A stretch of 64,000 nucleotides of DNA from Emcibacter nanhaiensis (GTDB lineage: Bacteria; Pseudomonadota; Alphaproteobacteria; Sphingomonadales; Emcibacteraceae): positions 62,001 through 126,000 of the forward strand of contig NZ_VFIY01000006.1 in the NCBI RefSeq assembly GCF_006385175.1, written 5' to 3'. Shown here one piece after another: positions 42,969-51,645 of the stretch (its first letter is position 1; every line of letters starts with the position of its first letter). Made by a program: the position numbers and the translations under genes. The notes beneath the pieces were generated by a model, which saw only the letters and a list, made by a program, of their open reading frames with translations, searched no databases and had not been told where the DNA came from.

Positions 42969-43307
42969 ATGGACAAGATACGTATCACGGAATGCCTCGA
43001 TATTGATCTGGAGAAGGAGCAATGGTGTTGCAACCGCTGCGGTCACGAACTTTATGCCGCGCGGGACAATTACAAAAAAGGCTGTTTGGTCGCCGAGCGG
43101 GACATGAAGGAAGTACATCCTCCCATGACCGACGATGCGACTTACAGCTTCATGCCTGATCCTGACTATTGCCGGCTGGTCGAGTTCTACTGCCCCAGTT
43201 GCGGGACCATGCTGGAAAACGAATATCTTCCGCCGGGACATCCGCTCACTCACGAGATCGAGCTGGATATCGACGCCCTGAAAGCCAAATACGCAAACGA
43301 AAGGTGA
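42969..43307 (+). CDS. zinc-ribbon small subunit, acetone/acetophenone carboxylase gamma-like
   Basis: A 112-residue protein with two Cys pairs, WCCNRCGHELY and FYCPSCGTML, forming a zinc ribbon, and a C-terminal PGHPLTHEIELDIDAL segment. This is the layout of the gamma subunit of acetone/acetophenone carboxylases. It begins 1 nt after the HyuA-like stop and ends 1 nt before the next gene, so the five genes are one transcription unit. Confidence 0.75.
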   Translation: MDKIRITECLDIDLEKEQWCCNRCGHELYAARDNYKKGCLVAERDMKEVHPPMTDDATYSFMPDPDYCRLVEFYCPSCGTMLENEYLPPGHPLTHEIELDIDALKAKYANER

Positions 43308-43308
43308 G

Positions 43309-44181
43309 ATGATGACAAAAGCTTATCTGTCAGCCTTTCTGGCCGGGCAGGTGTCGGATGGAAGAGCCCTTCTTTCTGCTGCCGAACTTTTGGCAGCCCG
43401 GGTCGGCGGTCTGAGTTACAGCGATATGACCGCCGATCCGGCCCTATGGGGCAGCAGCCTGGTCAAGGCCACGCGCCTGCTCGGGCTCAGTGGTCTGATC
43501 CTGGGGTTTGATCCCGCGCTTGCCGCCGCAGCGGCGGTAAAGGACGATCCGCTGGAAGGAACAGGTTTTGGAATAGCTGTGGAGGCCTTCAGCCGCCTGG
43601 TGCAGACGGAACAGGAGCATATCGGCTGCATTGCTGCCATGGCCGGACCGTTGTCGCTGGCGCAGGCGATCCATGGTGACGGCTTTCCTGATCATTTGGC
43701 CGACCTGAAACAAGTGACGGTGTCCATGGCGGAAGCTTTCTGCAAGTCCCGTCCCGATCTGCTGCTGTTCCGGGAAGGAGCAGCTCTGTTCGAGGGAGGG
43801 ATGGGAACGCCCCAACGCAAGGCCTTTAATACGCTCAAGAACATGGCGTCCTATTTCAGTGTGCCGGTCGGCATTTTTGTCGAAGGCTATGACAGCGCCG
43901 ATCTGCCGTCGCTGGCAAAGCTGAAAGTGCCGTTCATCCTGCTCGGCGCGGACAGGGATGGCAACGCGCCGGAGGTCGATGCCGTCAGGGATCTGGCGTT
44001 TGATGTGCAGGGGATCGGTGTGCCGCTGCCCTTCGAGCAGACGGACCGGGCGCGAGAGCTGGCCGGAGAATACGCCAGTCAGCTGGGTGATGTGAACTAT
44101 CTCTATACCGCAATGAATGAACTTACTCCGGAGACGGATCTGGAGGCCGTATTGGCCCTGGTCGGTGATCTCAACGGATAA
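43309..44181 (+). CDS. uncharacterised 290-residue protein, possible TIM-barrel (URO-D-like) fifth subunit
   Basis: I do not recognise this family firmly. The alternation of helices and strands (GLSGLILGFDPAL, IAAMAGPLSLAQAIHGDGF, RPDLLLFREGAALF, VPVGIFVEGYDS, LKVPFILLGADRD) suggests a TIM barrel; the GPLSLAQ segment and following pattern recall uroporphyrinogen-decarboxylase/MtaA-like proteins, but the usual N-terminal Arg-rich motif is missing. It occupies the middle of the carboxylase operon, in the place of an accessory or epsilon subunit such as Apc5, so it may bind the substrate or assist assembly. No signal peptide. Confidence 0.7.
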   Translation: MMTKAYLSAFLAGQVSDGRALLSAAELLAARVGGLSYSDMTADPALWGSSLVKATRLLGLSGLILGFDPALAAAAAVKDDPLEGTGFGIAVEAFSRLVQTEQEHIGCIAAMAGPLSLAQAIHGDGFPDHLADLKQVTVSMAEAFCKSRPDLLLFREGAALFEGGMGTPQRKAFNTLKNMASYFSVPVGIFVEGYDSADLPSLAKLKVPFILLGADRDGNAPEVDAVRDLAFDVQGIGVPLPFEQTDRARELAGEYASQLGDVNYLYTAMNELTPETDLEAVLALVGDLNG

Positions 44182-44198
44182 AATATCGGGAACATACA

Positions 44199-46364
44199 AT
44201 GGATAAAATGGTTTCAGACTCAGGGAAATACAGCGTCGGGATAGACGTCGGGGGGACCTTTACAGACTTTTTCTGTATCAGCAGGGACGGCGAAGCCCAT
44301 ACCTGCAAAACACCGACGACGCATTACGATTTGTCTGTCGGCTTCATGAAAGGCATGGGCCTGTTGGCGCGCCAGCAAAGACTGAAGATTGGTGACTTTC
44401 TCAGCGATGTGAATTCCGTGCGCTATTCCACCACGGTCGGTACCAATGCTTTGATCGAACGCACCGGGCCGAAACTCGGGCTGATCACCACGGCTGGATT
44501 TGAAGACACCATCTATGTCGGGCGTGCCCGCAGCTGGGCCGATGGCCTCGGCTGGCAGGAAGGCCGTGATCAGGCCCGGATCCAGAAGCCGGAGCCGCTG
44601 ATCAAGCACGATATGGTGGTCGGTGTTCGCGAACGTATTGACTATGCCGGCAAAGTGATTGCCCCGCTGAAGAAAGAAGAAATTCTGGAAAAACTTCAGC
44701 TGCTGGTGGATCGCGGCGCTCAGGGGTTTGTGGTCTCCTTGCTGTGGTCCTTCGTCAATCCGGAACATGAACGGTTGATCAAGGAAGTGATTGAGGAGGA
44801 ATATCCCGAGGACTACCTCGGCTCCATGCCCGTGATCCTGTCCTCCGATATCTCACCGACCGCCGGGGAATATACCCGCACCATGACCACGGTCGTGAAC
44901 GGTTATATCCACGGGGTGATGGCCGATGAGCTGAACAAGCTCGGTAATGAACTGCGCGACGGTGGCTACAAGAAGCCGCTGACCCTGGTGCACAACACCG
45001 GCGGTACCAAGAAAGCCTCCCGTACCCGGGCGGTGCTCACTCACAATGCGGGTCCGGTCGCCGGGCTGCACGGCTCAGCTGTATTGGGCCAGATGTCCGG
45101 GGATGAAAATATCGTCTTTACCGACATGGGCGGCACCTCCTTTGACATCGGCCTGATTGAGGATGGCGAAATCAAGGCCCATGACTTCATTCCGGTGATC
45201 GACCGCTGGCGGACCAATATTCCGGCCATTGAGGTCAAATCCATCGGCGCCGGTGGCGGCTCCATCGCCTGGATCAACGAACTGATGGACAACGCCCTGG
45301 AAATCGGCCCGCAGTCCGCCGGCTCCATGCCCGGACCGGTCTGTTACGATCAGGGCGGCACCGAGCCGACGGTGACCGACGCCGATCTGGTACTGGGACT
45401 GTATAATCCGGACAATTATCTCGGCGGGGAAATGTTCCTGGATGTGGATCTTGCCCGTGAGGCCATTCAGGAAAAGATCGCCGGCCCGCTCGGCATTTCC
45501 GTCGAGGAAGCCGCCTGGCGTATTCGCACCCTTGTGGATGCCCGTATGGGACAGGAAGTGTTCAACGAGGTGGCCCTCAAGGGGCATGACCCGCGCACTT
45601 TTGTGGTGCTGGCCTGTGGTGGCGCCGGCGGGGCGCACGCCTGTGGGTTCGGACCTTATATCGGGGCGAAAAAGATCATTGCGCCGCGTCAATCCTCCGT
45701 GTTCGGGGCGTATGGCGCCTCCACCATGCAGATCAAGGAAATCTGGGACAAGTCCCGGTCCCTGAAACTGTTCAACTGGGGCACACAGTCCTACTTGTCT
45801 GATCTTGATGCTTTCAACAGTGTGACCCGGGAACTCAAGGATCTGGCGACCCGGGACCTGAAACTGGAGGGCTATGGTGAGAGCCAGATGGAATTCCAGC
45901 TGGAACTGAACATGCGCTACGGCAGCCAGTATAACATGACCAAGGTGCGGACCGACAAGATCGAACTCACAAGCGTTGATGACGTACAGGCGATCTGTGA
46001 GGAATTCACCCGCCAGTATGGCGAGATCTACTCACCGGAAGCCACTTTTCCGTCCGGCGGCATCAATGTGGAAAATTTTGCACTGACCGCAGCCGTCAAA
46101 CCAACGGACAACCCCATTGCGCCGGGTGAGATGGCGAGTCCGGAGCCTGATGCAGGGGCATTAACCGAAAAACGGCCGGTCTACTGGTCGCCGGAGGACG
46201 GCTTTGTCGAAACTCCGGTTTATGACTATGCCGGCCTGATGCCGGGTAACGAGATCATGGGACCGGTCATTATTGAATCGCCGGAAACCACCTATGTGGT
46301 CGCCCCGGGCTGGCGCTTCAGTATGGACGCCTGGCGTAACTGCGTCATGGAACAAGTTTCTTAA
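44199..46364 (+). CDS. hydantoinase/oxoprolinase HyuA-family subunit, acetophenone-carboxylase alpha-like
   Basis: A 721-residue HyuA-type protein, homologous to the one at 40934. VGIDVGGTFTDFFCIS, RYSTTVGTNALIER, THNAGPVAGLHGSAVLG, FTDMGGTSFDIGLIE and VLACGGAGGAHACGF are the ASKHA motifs. Two different HyuA-type genes in one operon is the arrangement of acetophenone carboxylase (alpha and alpha') and differs from ordinary hydantoinases, which have one. It lies between the 290-residue protein and the HyuB-type subunit. Confidence 0.9.
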   Translation: MDKMVSDSGKYSVGIDVGGTFTDFFCISRDGEAHTCKTPTTHYDLSVGFMKGMGLLARQQRLKIGDFLSDVNSVRYSTTVGTNALIERTGPKLGLITTAGFEDTIYVGRARSWADGLGWQEGRDQARIQKPEPLIKHDMVVGVRERIDYAGKVIAPLKKEEILEKLQLLVDRGAQGFVVSLLWSFVNPEHERLIKEVIEEEYPEDYLGSMPVILSSDISPTAGEYTRTMTTVVNGYIHGVMADELNKLGNELRDGGYKKPLTLVHNTGGTKKASRTRAVLTHNAGPVAGLHGSAVLGQMSGDENIVFTDMGGTSFDIGLIEDGEIKAHDFIPVIDRWRTNIPAIEVKSIGAGGGSIAWINELMDNALEIGPQSAGSMPGPVCYDQGGTEPTVTDADLVLGLYNPDNYLGGEMFLDVDLAREAIQEKIAGPLGISVEEAAWRIRTLVDARMGQEVFNEVALKGHDPRTFVVLACGGAGGAHACGFGPYIGAKKIIAPRQSSVFGAYGASTMQIKEIWDKSRSLKLFNWGTQSYLSDLDAFNSVTRELKDLATRDLKLEGYGESQMEFQLELNMRYGSQYNMTKVRTDKIELTSVDDVQAICEEFTRQYGEIYSPEATFPSGGINVENFALTAAVKPTDNPIAPGEMASPEPDAGALTEKRPVYWSPEDGFVETPVYDYAGLMPGNEIMGPVIIESPETTYVVAPGWRFSMDAWRNCVMEQVS

Positions 46365-46383
46365 AATATCAGGGAGAATTACA

Positions 46384-48471
46384 ATGCTATCAATGTCATA
46401 CGGACGCGACACGGAAATCGTGCATCACCTTCGCCCTGAGCCGATGACGGCTGAGGAAGCCGCCGCCCAGAACCAAATCGACGATGTGGAGTTTGAGATT
46501 TTCAAACACAAGATGCATATGATCGGCTTGGAGGGCAAGGAAAACACCATGCGTCTCGGGGCTTCCAGCGCCATGCGTTTTGGTGATGTAGCTTTTGGAA
46601 TCTTTACCGCACAGGGCGACCTGTCCATTTGTGCCACGGGGATTTATCACCATGCCGTTCTTGGCCAGCTGCCGCTGAAATATATCGTCAAGCACTGGGT
46701 TAAGGAGCCCTCTGTTGGTGTCAGCGACGGAGACAGTTTCTTCTATAACGATCCCTTTTATGGCGGTGTGCATAACGCTGACATGGGACTGGCTGTACCG
46801 GTCTTCCATGAGGGAAAATTGCTGTGTTTTGTCGGCGCCGCGGTGCATACCGGTGAATGCGGCGGCTCGGAACCCGGTGGAACGGTGACGGCTGCCAAAA
46901 GCAAGTATGATGAGGGCCTGCTCTGTCCGCCGATCAAGATTGGCGAGAATTATCAGCTCAAGGAAGATCTGCTCAACATGTTCGCGGCCATGAACCGCGA
47001 CCCCCGCACCATGATCCTCGACATCAAGGCACGCCTGGCGGCAACCCGTATCGCCCAGCGCCGTATCCTGGAAGTGGTTGAGGAAAAGGGGGTCGACTTT
47101 TTCCTCGGTTCCCTGCGCAAGGTGCTGGCGGTGACCGGTGAGGCGGCAAAGAAAAAGGTCGCCAAGCTCAATGACGGTATCTATCGCCAGCCCCGTTTTC
47201 TGGATACGCTGGGGGAGGAAAACGGCCTTCTCAAGGTTGATCTGACCATCATCAAGAAGGGCGACAAGATTACCATGAATCTGGAACACAGCTCGCCGCT
47301 GGTGCCGGATACGCCCGCCAACAGTTATTTCCAGGGCATTATCGGTCTCTCGATGGTGTATTTCTGCGGCTGGCTGTTCCATGATTTACCCTCGAACAAT
47401 GGTCTGCTGGAAGCCATTGACTGGGAGTTTCCGGATAACAGCTTCATCAATGCCAAGGGCGATGTGGCGACCTCGATCGCGCCGCTGGTGCAGATCACCT
47501 TTACCCACGGCATGTTCCAGTGCGGCGCTCGTATGACCTATTCATCCGATCCGTCCCGGTCGGTGGCCTGCTGGTTCAGCGGCTTCTCCATTCCCATGTT
47601 CGCCGGGCTTAACCAGTTTGGTGAGCCGGTGGCTGACATCACGCCGGAAATCAACGCCACTGGCTGCGGCGCGCGCTTCGATATGGACGGGGTGAATGCC
47701 GCCGGCGCCTTCTTTGCCACCATGGCGGACTGTTCCGATGTGGAAACCACCGAGGCAGGCAATCCGATCATGTACAGCTTCCGCAATTATTTCAACAACA
47801 GCTACGGCCACGGGAAATTCCGTGGCGGCGCCGGCGTGGGCTATGGCCTGATCGTTCATGATACCCAGAATTTCATGCTGGGGTCCCATGGCGGTGGTTC
47901 CAAGTTCCCGACCACCCAGGGGCTGTTTGGCGGCTACGGCCTGCCGACCCTGTTCCTGCGCAAGGTCAAGGGCAGCAACTTCAAGGAGTTGTTGTCCCAC
48001 AGCGACCAGCGTTTGCCGCACAGCCTTGCCGATATTTTTGAGGACGGTAATCCGGAAGAGGGCGCCATGGAGCATGATAATATCAGCATGGTGGTCGAGC
48101 CGGCCTTTGACGGCGACACCATGTATGCCTATGCCGGTGGGGGCGCCGGGTATGGCGATGTGCTGGAGCGTGAACCGGAAGGCGTGCTGAAGGATCTGGC
48201 TGACGGCCTGGTGTCCCACTGGGCGGCCCGCAATGTTTATCATGTGGTTTATGATGAAGAGAGCCTGCGTCTCGATGAGGACGGTACCCGGAAAGCCCGG
48301 GATGAGGTGCGCCGAAACCGGATCAGGGGCGGCAAGAGTTATGATGACTTTATGACTGAATGGTCTAAACAGGCTCCGCCGCAGCATATCCTGAAATATT
48401 ACGGCGACTATCCAATCCCGAATACGACAATGACCGAAGCAAAACCGGTCCTGCAGAAGCTGGCAAGCTGA
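46384..48471 (+). CDS. hydantoinase HyuB-family subunit, acetophenone-carboxylase beta-like
   Basis: A 695-residue HyuB-type subunit from ATG 46384 (GGGAGAATTACA ahead). DDVEFEIFKHKMHMIGLEGKENTMRL, FYNDPFYGGVHNADMGL, AVHTGECGG and the C-terminal GGGAGYGDVLEREPE are family motifs; the histidines near AVHTGE and HNAD are candidate metal ligands as in acetone carboxylase. This would be the carboxylation-site subunit working with the two HyuA-type ATPases. Confidence 0.9.
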   Translation: MLSMSYGRDTEIVHHLRPEPMTAEEAAAQNQIDDVEFEIFKHKMHMIGLEGKENTMRLGASSAMRFGDVAFGIFTAQGDLSICATGIYHHAVLGQLPLKYIVKHWVKEPSVGVSDGDSFFYNDPFYGGVHNADMGLAVPVFHEGKLLCFVGAAVHTGECGGSEPGGTVTAAKSKYDEGLLCPPIKIGENYQLKEDLLNMFAAMNRDPRTMILDIKARLAATRIAQRRILEVVEEKGVDFFLGSLRKVLAVTGEAAKKKVAKLNDGIYRQPRFLDTLGEENGLLKVDLTIIKKGDKITMNLEHSSPLVPDTPANSYFQGIIGLSMVYFCGWLFHDLPSNNGLLEAIDWEFPDNSFINAKGDVATSIAPLVQITFTHGMFQCGARMTYSSDPSRSVACWFSGFSIPMFAGLNQFGEPVADITPEINATGCGARFDMDGVNAAGAFFATMADCSDVETTEAGNPIMYSFRNYFNNSYGHGKFRGGAGVGYGLIVHDTQNFMLGSHGGGSKFPTTQGLFGGYGLPTLFLRKVKGSNFKELLSHSDQRLPHSLADIFEDGNPEEGAMEHDNISMVVEPAFDGDTMYAYAGGGAGYGDVLEREPEGVLKDLADGLVSHWAARNVYHVVYDEESLRLDEDGTRKARDEVRRNRIRGGKSYDDFMTEWSKQAPPQHILKYYGDYPIPNTTMTEAKPVLQKLAS

Positions 48472-48474
48472 CCC

Positions 48475-50049
48475 ATGACGATCGAGTTTGAACATCGCAC
48501 CGTTCATGGTGTTGTCGAACAGCTTGCCCGGGAACGGGAAGGGGAAAGCTTTCTCTTCTTCGAGGACGACAGCTGGACTTACGGGGAGATCAACGCTGCC
48601 GCTGACCGGGTTGCGGCGGGGCTGTCCGGGCTGGGCATCGGAAAGAACACGAAGGTCGCCATCATGATGACCAACCGGCCGGAGTTTCTGTTCAGCTGGT
48701 TTGGCCTGTGCAAGCTGGGGGCTGTCGAGGTGCCGGTCAATACTGCGCACAAGGGTCAGCTATTGTCCTATATGATCAACCAGGCGGATTGCGAAGCGAT
48801 CATCATGGAAGCCTGTTTTGCCGATCAACTGCGCCCGGTGCTCGGGGAGCTCGAGACCGTAAAAAAGGTAATTGTCCTCGGCGGCCCGGTAGGCGACCTC
48901 GGCGATAATGTGCAGGACTATGATCGGCTGGTCGACAATGACGGGACGTTCGATGCGCCGCTTGTCCTGCCGTCTGATCCCTGCGCTATGATGTTTACCT
49001 CCGGTACCACAGGCCCGTCCAAGGGGGCGGTGGTGCCGCATAATTACCAGCTTGTCATGGCGGAAATTATCTGCGGTATGGGGGAGTATACTTCCCAAGA
49101 TCGGCTGTATAACGCCCTGCCGCTGTTTCACGGCAATGCCCAGACCCTGTCCACCATGCCGGCCCTGATTAGCGGCGCCAGTATGGTGCTGAAGAACCGT
49201 TTTTCCGCCAGTGCTTTCTGGGATGATGTGCGGAAGTATGGCTGCACCGAATTCAACTATATCGGCGGCATTCTTGCGATCCTGCTCAAGGCGGACCCGC
49301 GGCCGGATGATGCGGACAACCCGCTTCGGGTTCTGGTCGGGGCAGGGGCCAACAAGCAGGTGTTCGAGGAGTTTGAAAAACGCTTTAATGTCAAGCTTGT
49401 CGAAGGCTACGGCATGAGCGAGATCGGCGCGCCGCTCAACACCAGTCTCAAGGATCGCAGGCCCGGCAGTTGTGGCACAGTCAATCCTGGTTACCAGGTC
49501 AAGCTGGTGGACGATGACGGTAACGAAGTGGGGCCCGATGAACCGGGCGAGCTCCTGATCCGGCCGCTCCATTCCCACGCCATGATGCTGGAATATTACA
49601 GGATGCCGGAAAAGACCGTCGAAGCCTGGCAGGATCTGTGGTTCCATACCGGGGATTATCTGCAGCGGGACGAAGACGGCTACTATTATTTCGTGGATCG
49701 CAAGAAGGATGCGCTCCGGCGGCGGGGGGAGAATATTTCCTCCTTTGAAGTGGAGCGTACCATCAACAGTCATGAAAAGGTGATGGAATCCGCGGCCATT
49801 GCGGCCAAATCAGAACTCGGAGAAGACGAAGTCATGGTTTGCGTGGTTCTGAAACCGGGTCAATCACTGACTGCAGAAGAGCTGGTTTCCTACTGTGAGG
49901 AACAGATGGCGTATTTCATGGTGCCGCGTTATGTGAGGTTTATGGACAAGTTGCCCAAGACCCCCACCGAACGGGTGCAGAAGTTCCGTCTGCGTGATGA
50001 GGGCGTGACAGCTGATACATATGACCGGGAAAGGGAGAAAGTGGCATGA
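48475..50049 (+). CDS. AMP-forming acyl-CoA synthetase (candidate beta-keto acid CoA ligase)
   Basis: A 524-residue ANL-superfamily enzyme. The P-loop is AMMFTSGTTGPSKGAVV, followed by GYGMSEIGAPLNTS, the ribose-binding WFHTGDY and the hinge/C-domain DRKKDALRRRGENIS. The catalytic C-terminal lysine is in KTPTERVQKFRL. It starts 3 nt after the carboxylase beta gene and overlaps the DUF35 gene. In acetophenone degradation the next step after carboxylation is benzoylacetate-CoA ligase, which this gene would fit; substrate identity is inferred. Confidence 0.92.
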   Translation: MTIEFEHRTVHGVVEQLAREREGESFLFFEDDSWTYGEINAAADRVAAGLSGLGIGKNTKVAIMMTNRPEFLFSWFGLCKLGAVEVPVNTAHKGQLLSYMINQADCEAIIMEACFADQLRPVLGELETVKKVIVLGGPVGDLGDNVQDYDRLVDNDGTFDAPLVLPSDPCAMMFTSGTTGPSKGAVVPHNYQLVMAEIICGMGEYTSQDRLYNALPLFHGNAQTLSTMPALISGASMVLKNRFSASAFWDDVRKYGCTEFNYIGGILAILLKADPRPDDADNPLRVLVGAGANKQVFEEFEKRFNVKLVEGYGMSEIGAPLNTSLKDRRPGSCGTVNPGYQVKLVDDDGNEVGPDEPGELLIRPLHSHAMMLEYYRMPEKTVEAWQDLWFHTGDYLQRDEDGYYYFVDRKKDALRRRGENISSFEVERTINSHEKVMESAAIAAKSELGEDEVMVCVVLKPGQSLTAEELVSYCEEQMAYFMVPRYVRFMDKLPKTPTERVQKFRLRDEGVTADTYDREREKVA

Positions 50050-50462
50050 CCGAACAACATAATCTGCCGCCGGTCATGGAAGGTGTGTTTACCAACGATG
50101 TAAATCCCCAGTTGCTGGGCGGTCATTGCCCTGCCTGCGGCCATTTTCATTATCCTTTCCAGGATTACTGTCCGCAGTGTCTGCAAAAAATGGAGCGCAG
50201 GAAAATCGGATCGCAGGGTGCTATTCAGAGTGTCACTTCTGTGCGGACCAAGCCGCCGATGGGACTGCCGCAGCCCTATACCGTCGCCTGGGTCGACCTT
50301 GAGGAAACGCCGCTGCGGATTTTCGCCCTGATCGATCCCGCGACTGCGGATCGGGCTAAAATCGGTAGCCCGGTATCCCTGAAAATTCTGCCGCTCGGCG
50401 TCAATCTCGCCAAGGAACCCTGCCTCAGACCCTGTTTCAGCGTCATCGGACACGGGGAGTAA
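50046..50462 (+). CDS. DUF35 zinc-ribbon/OB-fold protein
   Basis: A 138-residue protein with a rubredoxin-like zinc ribbon (GHCPACGHFHYPFQDYCPQC) and an OB-fold C-terminus (GAIQSVTSVRTKPPMGLPQPYTVAWVDLEE). Such proteins partner with SCP2-type thiolases or HMG-CoA synthase-like enzymes and help bind acyl-CoA. It overlaps the ligase stop by 4 nt and precedes the thiolase by 4 nt. Confidence 0.9.
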   Translation: MTEQHNLPPVMEGVFTNDVNPQLLGGHCPACGHFHYPFQDYCPQCLQKMERRKIGSQGAIQSVTSVRTKPPMGLPQPYTVAWVDLEETPLRIFALIDPATADRAKIGSPVSLKILPLGVNLAKEPCLRPCFSVIGHGE

Positions 50463-50466
50463 TCAC

Positions 50467-51606
50467 ATGGTTTATGTAATCGGGACATCTACGACTTCTT
50501 TTGAGCAGCATCTAGAACGATCGATCGTTTCACTTGGTATGGAGGCGCTGATCGGGGCTCTCAAGGATGCCGGGATATCCAAGGACAGGATCGAGAGCTG
50601 TTATTTCGCCAATGCACTGGCGCCGATCCTGTTCGGCGATACCACGGTCGGCCAGAATGTCATGGCGGCCGCCGGGATTAACGAGATCCCGGTGGTGAAT
50701 GTGGAGAATGCCTGCACGTCCGGCTCGACGGCCTTCTATCTGGCGGTCAACGCGATAAAGGCGGGGGAATGCGATATTGCCCTTGTGATGGGCGCAGAAA
50801 AAATGTGTGTGCCGGGCTTTGGTCTGATCAACAGCGGGGCGACGGAACTGGATACCCTGCTCGGTATGGTAACGCCGGCAACCTTTGCTCTCAGGGCCAA
50901 GCGCCATATGCATGAATATGGCACCACCATGGAGCAGCTTGCAGCCGTGACCGTGAAAAATCGCGGGCACGCTGCGCTAAACCCCGGTGCGCGCTTGCGC
51001 AAACCGGAAACGGTGGAGCAGGTGCTGGCCTCGCCCATGATTGCCGATCCATTGACGCGCTCCCAATGCTGCCCCATCGCCGACGGGGCCTCTGCCCTGA
51101 TCCTGGCCAGTGACCGGGTGGCCGCCGAGTTTGACCGTACCATCAAGGTGGAGGCGGTAGTTCTTGCCTCGGGGATCTACGACGAGAAGCAGGATCTGGC
51201 CCGCTGGAAGACCGACTATCTGACAGCCGAGAAAGCCTATGCCAAAGCCGGGATCGGGCCGGAAGACATCGATCTCGTCGAGTGTCACGACGCCTTCAGC
51301 ATATCGGAAATTCTTCATTACGAGGCGCTCGGGCTCTGTGCGCCGGGAGAGGGCGGCCACTTTGTCGAAAGCGGTCAGGCCGGACTCGGCGGACGGGTGC
51401 CGGTGAATGTATCCGGCGGACTGCTCAGTCGCGGCCACCCCATTGCGGCCACCGGAGTCGCACAGATTTCGGAGCTTGTGACGCAATTGCGCCATGAAGC
51501 CGGAAAACGGCAGGTGGAGGACTGCCGGACAGCGCTGGCCCATTGCATGGGCGGCGACAAGGCAGGGGATACCAAGTCCTGCACCATAGTTCTTTTGTCC
51601 AGATGA
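50467..51606 (+). CDS. SCP2-type thiolase
   Basis: A 379-residue thiolase. The nucleophile is Cys83 in VENACTSGSTAFYLAV; VECHDAFSISEILHYEALGL and GGLLSRGHPIAATGVAQ supply the active-site histidines, and the C-terminal HCMGG carries the second cysteine (Cys360). With the neighbouring DUF35 protein it should cleave a beta-ketoacyl-CoA to acyl-CoA and acetyl-CoA, the last step of a ketone-carboxylation pathway. Codons 16-22 contain a copy of the TetR-type operator; the residues before it match normal thiolase N-termini, so the start at 50467 is retained. Confidence 0.92.
   Translation: MVYVIGTSTTSFEQHLERSIVSLGMEALIGALKDAGISKDRIESCYFANALAPILFGDTTVGQNVMAAAGINEIPVVNVENACTSGSTAFYLAVNAIKAGECDIALVMGAEKMCVPGFGLINSGATELDTLLGMVTPATFALRAKRHMHEYGTTMEQLAAVTVKNRGHAALNPGARLRKPETVEQVLASPMIADPLTRSQCCPIADGASALILASDRVAAEFDRTIKVEAVVLASGIYDEKQDLARWKTDYLTAEKAYAKAGIGPEDIDLVECHDAFSISEILHYEALGLCAPGEGGHFVESGQAGLGGRVPVNVSGGLLSRGHPIAATGVAQISELVTQLRHEAGKRQVEDCRTALAHCMGGDKAGDTKSCTIVLLSR
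50513..50529. promoter_or_regulatory. TetR-type operator inside the thiolase coding region
   Basis: TAGAACGATCGATCGTT matches 14 of 16 positions of the twin operators at 40129/40185 and contains a perfect 14-bp palindrome AACGATCGATCGTT (50516-50529). It encodes LERSIV using CTA and CGA codons that are uncommon in the neighbouring genes. Confidence 0.55.
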
Positions 51607-51645
51607 CAGGAACGAATTCGGGAAGACAAATTATAAGAGGAGACA

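Noticed and set aside
40934-48471. Ordinary hydantoinase or 5-oxoprolinase operon
   Set aside because: Those have one HyuA and one HyuB subunit. Here there are two HyuA-type genes, a zinc-ribbon gamma-like gene, a fifth gene, and CoA ligase plus thiolase genes, which fits an acetophenone-carboxylase-like system better.
50467-50538. Thiolase start moved downstream to ATG 50539 so that the operator would be intergenic
   Set aside because: Residues 2-24 match the usual thiolase first strand and helix, and the ATG at 50467 is spaced correctly from the DUF35 gene, so the operator really is inside the coding region.
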